DNA of 64,000 bases. It comes from Paenibacillus sp. JJ-223 (GTDB lineage: Bacteria; Bacillota; Bacilli; Paenibacillales; Paenibacillaceae). The notes below the pieces were generated by a model. That model ran no database searches and was not told where the DNA came from. It was given only the letters and a program-made list of their open reading frames with translations. Positions 61,740 to 64,000 of this stretch are shown one piece after another. The first letter of the stretch is position 1. Every line of letters starts with the position of its first letter. A program made the position numbers and the translations under genes. The stretch is from positions 372,001 through 436,000 of the forward strand of contig NZ_CAKMMP010000003.1 of NCBI RefSeq assembly GCF_927798175.1. Reading direction: 5' to 3'.

Positions 61740-62119
61740 CACGGACAAAAATGCCAAAGTTAAACCTTGTTGCCGGGAATGAACCGTCCGAAGTGGCGGT
61801 TTTTGTCGTTGAACAACAAAGAAAAGCAATCGTTTTTTGTGGAACCATGCGATAAAAACGCGAAAATGATATGTACGAAACGATAATGACGGAATATAAT
61901 GGAAAGGAAGTTTTGATTTATAGAGCAGGACGCTGAACAGCCCCAAACAGACGCAGGAGGTGAATGATGCGATTCCGGTGTTTTTTGATCCATGGAGTCA
62001 CCAGATACCCGATCGAGTGCATAGGGTCTATTTAGCACGCAAAAAAGAAAATACGGTTTTCCGGCCGGGTCATGAGTGAATTTCGATCGGAATAACACGG
62101 CATCCAGGAGGATTTTGCA
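61740..62119 (+). other. Intergenic stretch with a strong Shine-Dalgarno and tiny ORFs
   Basis: A weak hairpin (AACCG / CGGTT then Ts, 61782-61804) may end the purine operon. Further on, AGGAGGTGA (61956-61964) precedes ATG 61967, which opens a 22-codon frame ending at 62035. Another frame from GTG 61960 is open for 51 codons to a TGA near 62079. Neither product is recognised. They may be a leader peptide or a remnant before the DUF4234 gene. Confidence 0.4.
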
Positions 62120-62470
62120 ATGGTAGCAAATCGAAGCGTAGCGTTATCGGTAATACTTACTCTTATTACTTGCGGTTTGTATGGACTGTATTGGTTCTAT
62201 ACGATTACCGAGGATACAGGGAGACTTAGCGGAGATCGAGACTTCACCGGCGGCAAACATCTTCTGCTCTCCATTATCACATGCGGGATCTGGACCTTCA
62301 TCTGGTCTTACCAGGTGGGTAAACATCTGGCTTATGTGCAGCAGCAGCGTTCCCAATACATAACGGATAACTCCGTGCTCTATCTGGTGCTCAGCCTGTT
62401 CGGCTTGGGAATTATCAACTACGCGCTCATGCAGTCGGAACTGAACAAGTATTCGTATGCTCCGCATTAA
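62120..62470 (+). CDS. DUF4234-type membrane protein
   Basis: A 116-residue protein with about three membrane helices. The repeated pattern ILTLITCGLYGLYWFYTITE and LLLSIITCGIWTFIWSYQVGK is typical of DUF4234 proteins, which have two such CGxxxxxW-like segments. Ribosome binding site AGGAGG at 62106-62111. Its end overlaps the following DUF2752 gene by 14 nt, a pairing that is common in Bacilli. Function unknown. Confidence 0.82.
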   Translation: MVANRSVALSVILTLITCGLYGLYWFYTITEDTGRLSGDRDFTGGKHLLLSIITCGIWTFIWSYQVGKHLAYVQQQRSQYITDNSVLYLVLSLFGLGIINYALMQSELNKYSYAPH

Positions 62471-62849
62471 TACCCCCTTTCGAAAAAAGGCGGTTGGCAC
62501 CATCCTGTTAGGAATTACGGGTTATGCGTATTTAAAGGTATGGCTGCCTTGGACGGGATTAAGCATTCCATGCGTCTTTCATGAAATGACGGGATTATAC
62601 TGCCCGGGTTGCGGGATTACCCGAACGCTCCTCTCTTTGATCCAGGGGGATCTGCCTCAGGCTTTCCGCTTTAATATGCTTGTGTTTGTGTTAGCACCCA
62701 TGTATCTGGCATATACCATCTCATCGAAATACAAGTGGGACATGACCAAAAACGCCATTATGGCCAGCATGCTGGGGCTAACCCTGTTATTCGGCATGAT
62801 GAGGAACACCCCTATGTTCGGTTGGATGGCACCCACGTTGCTGGGGTGA
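62457..62849 (+). CDS. DUF2752 family membrane protein
   Basis: A 130-residue membrane protein with three helices. It contains the family's hallmark YCPGCGITRTLLSLIQGD after an N-terminal helix. The cysteine pair may bind a metal or form a disulfide; the role is unknown. Its ATG lies inside the end of the DUF4234 gene, so the two are translated from one mRNA. A terminator follows. Confidence 0.88.
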   Translation: MLRINTPFRKKAVGTILLGITGYAYLKVWLPWTGLSIPCVFHEMTGLYCPGCGITRTLLSLIQGDLPQAFRFNMLVFVLAPMYLAYTISSKYKWDMTKNAIMASMLGLTLLFGMMRNTPMFGWMAPTLLG

Positions 62850-62864
62850 AAATAAGGGATGAAG

Positions 62865-62895
62865 CAGGTATGTCCGACAGGGCATGCCTGTTTTT
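62865..62895 (+). terminator. Terminator after the DUF4234-DUF2752 pair
   Basis: CAGGTATGTCC (62865-62875) pairs with GGGCATGCCTG (62880-62890) with G-U pairs, followed by TTTTT. Confidence 0.85.
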
Positions 62896-62988
62896 CTTTT
62901 GTTTTTGTTGCTTGAGCGGCTTCATTTTTTTCTATTTTGACCACGTAAATAAATCGCAAAAACTCATTCCGGGAAAATTCACGACTAT

Positions 62989-63018
62989 TCTATACGTAAT
63001 TATTATTATGTAAACTTA
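62989..63018 (+). repeat. dif-like site, copy 3
   Basis: TTATGTAAACT (63006-63016) equals the B. subtilis dif XerD arm. With the hexamer TTATTA and the opposite arm TCTATACGTAA it forms a 28-nt dif-like unit. The part 62994-63018 matches 25244-25268 at 24 of 25 bases, in the same orientation. Confidence 0.6.
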
Positions 63019-63564
63019 TATTTTTCGATGGCCCCTATAAGCAGCATCTATGCAAGGATTCGATTGAAAAGTTTGAAAATAAAGCATTCCCGCATCAAAC
63101 CTCCTATACAACTTTCCTCGATTGCACCGACTTCATCGTTCCATTTTTACCATTTTTCGAAGCTGATCAAGGCCTGCTGTGATCTCATGAAAATCGTTTT
63201 CGAAAAAATGAACTCGCCGAAGTTCTGGCGACATACTCCATAATAAAAATGTTAACATTCCCTTGTTTCATGAATTATCGAGCTATAATATGCGGTTTGG
63301 ATGGTAAATATGACGTGCACACGGTCATGGGAGGTATTTTCCTTCAAAAAAGCGGTCGGCATTCAGCCTCTGCATCCATGATCTTCGTTGAAAATGGATT
63401 GAAAATCGGTCCGCTTAGAAGGTCCCACGTCTAACTGCAATAAAGTTAATATTTTGAAATGGCATGGGGAGAGGCATGTCTTAGATCATTTTCATACCGA
63501 TTTGCGATGGATTTCCACTCCGTTCTGCCTGTATGCTTTGGAAAACTGGAAAGGAAGTGGGAAA
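63019..63564. other. Gene-free stretch before glpX
   Basis: About 545 bases with no ORF that has a ribosome binding site or recognisable product. TTGTTT (63263-63268) and TATAAT (63284-63289), 15 bp apart, are a possible though short-spaced promoter. A longer untranslated leader then reaches glpX. Confidence 0.45.
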
Positions 63565-64000
63565 ATGGAACGCGAACTGGCGTTGGAAATTGTCAGAGTA
63601 ACAGAATTGGCAGCATTGGCTTCTGCCCCATGGATGGGTAGGGGAGACAAGAACAGTGCAGATGAAGCGGCTACTTTGGCCATGCGCGCCATGTTCGATT
63701 CCGTGTCCATTCGCGGCACGGTAGTAATCGGTGAGGGAGAAATGGATGAAGCGCCCATGCTGTACATCGGCGAAGAAGTCGGCAATGCCGAAGGGCCTGA
63801 GGTGGATGTGGCGGTTGACCCGCTCGAAGGCACCGAAATTGTCGCCAAGGGGCTGAACAACGCTTTATCGGTTATTGCAGTGGCGGGAAAAGGAAATTTG
63901 CTGCACGCCCCGGACATGTATATGGAGAAACTTTCCGTGGGGCCTGAATTGGTAGGTAAAGTCAGCATTGAAGATCCGATTGAATTGACGCTTGAAAAGG
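63565..64000 (+). CDS. glpX: Class II fructose-1,6-bisphosphatase GlpX, N-terminal part
   Basis: The gene runs off the window after about 145 codons. It encodes [20 protein letters not shown], then [37 protein letters not shown] and [18 protein letters not shown], which holds the metal-binding DPLEGT motif of class II fructose-1,6-bisphosphatases (gluconeogenesis). The ATG at 63565 has AAGGAAG upstream (63551-63557). The frame is open to the last base, so the 3' end lies outside. All visible active-site parts are intact. Confidence 0.95.
   Translation, partial: MERELALEIVRVTELAALASAPWMGRGDKNSADEAATLAMRAMFDSVSIRGTVVIGEGEMDEAPMLYIGEEVGNAEGPEVDVAVDPLEGTEIVAKGLNNALSVIAVAGKGNLLHAPDMYMEKLSVGPELVGKVSIEDPIELTLEK

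Noticed and set aside
25419..63018. Calling the whole 25.3-63.0 kb segment an integrated mobile element
   Set aside because: The content is mostly housekeeping or metabolic, and there are no conjugation, phage or replication genes. Only the repeat pair supports it, so it is kept as a finding and not as a feature.
63492..63968. Minus-strand frame of 158 codons near the right end
   Set aside because: Antisense to glpX, which has intact class II FBPase motifs on the plus strand.
1..64000. CRISPR arrays, tRNA or rRNA genes
   Set aside because: I looked for evenly spaced direct repeats and for tRNA/rRNA landmarks and saw none. Short tandem copies such as ATATAGATCGA at about 4137-4160 are only two units long.

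Overview
The window looks like a chromosomal segment of a low-to-mid GC, endospore-forming Bacillota, most likely Paenibacillus or a close relative. The signs are strong AGGAGG ribosome binding sites with frequent GTG and TTG starts, a CwlJ/GerQ spore germination pair, Bacillus-type purine catabolism genes in pucABCDE order, plant-polysaccharide glycoside hydrolases, and many rho-independent terminators. The genus is an inference. I saw no rRNA, tRNA or CRISPR array.

Layout. 0-4.2 kb: end of a sugar ABC permease, a secreted GH5 glycosidase with a ricin-type module, an intracellular GH8 Rex-like exo-oligoxylanase, and a broken carbohydrate-binding module. 4.2-8.2 kb: a more AT-rich patch with a MerR-controlled operon (MerR, carboxymuconolactone decarboxylase-like, metallo-beta-lactamase fold), a CBO0543-like membrane protein, a small XRE regulator with its membrane partner, and a methyltransferase. 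8.2-16.3 kb: two nitroreductase-like proteins, a MarR regulator behind a 36-bp perfect palindrome, a TetR/DHA2 efflux unit, a tyrosine phosphatase, a PQQ-repeat protein and a DinB protein. 16.5-26.4 kb: an amidase, an EamA transporter under an FMN riboswitch, a lone amidohydrolase, an APC permease, a tyrosine recombinase with a dif-like half-site downstream, and lactate dehydrogenase.

26.6-41.2 kb: a BNR-type lipoprotein, small unknown proteins, an SDR, a secreted tandem TIM-barrel-like protein, cwlJ-gerQ, a sigma factor fused to DUF1835, a CNNM/CorC protein with an unusual leader, a sigma/anti-sigma pair and two tandem M29 aminopeptidases. 41.2-49.8 kb: an MBL hydrolase, a decayed TnpB-only IS605-type element, an aldose epimerase, fumC, and a frameshifted CHASE3 hybrid histidine kinase.

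49.9-61.7 kb is a coherent purine catabolism island. It holds a PucR regulator, a fused OHCU decarboxylase/HIU hydrolase, a 53-codon ORF, a gamma-glutamyltransferase-family hydrolase that may be HpxW-like, a guanine-deaminase-type amidohydrolase, and xdhC-pucB-pucC-pucD-pucE. Together these would deaminate guanine, oxidise hypoxanthine and xanthine to urate, and process the products after urate oxidation. No uricase, allantoinase or allantoate hydrolase is present in the window. The end holds a DUF4234/DUF2752 pair and the start of glpX, which runs off the window.

The least explained signals are three dif-like XerD arms (two of them inside a 25-nt near-identical repeat 37.75 kb apart, one beside a Xer-type recombinase), the FMN riboswitch on an EamA transporter, and the sigma-DUF1835 fusion.
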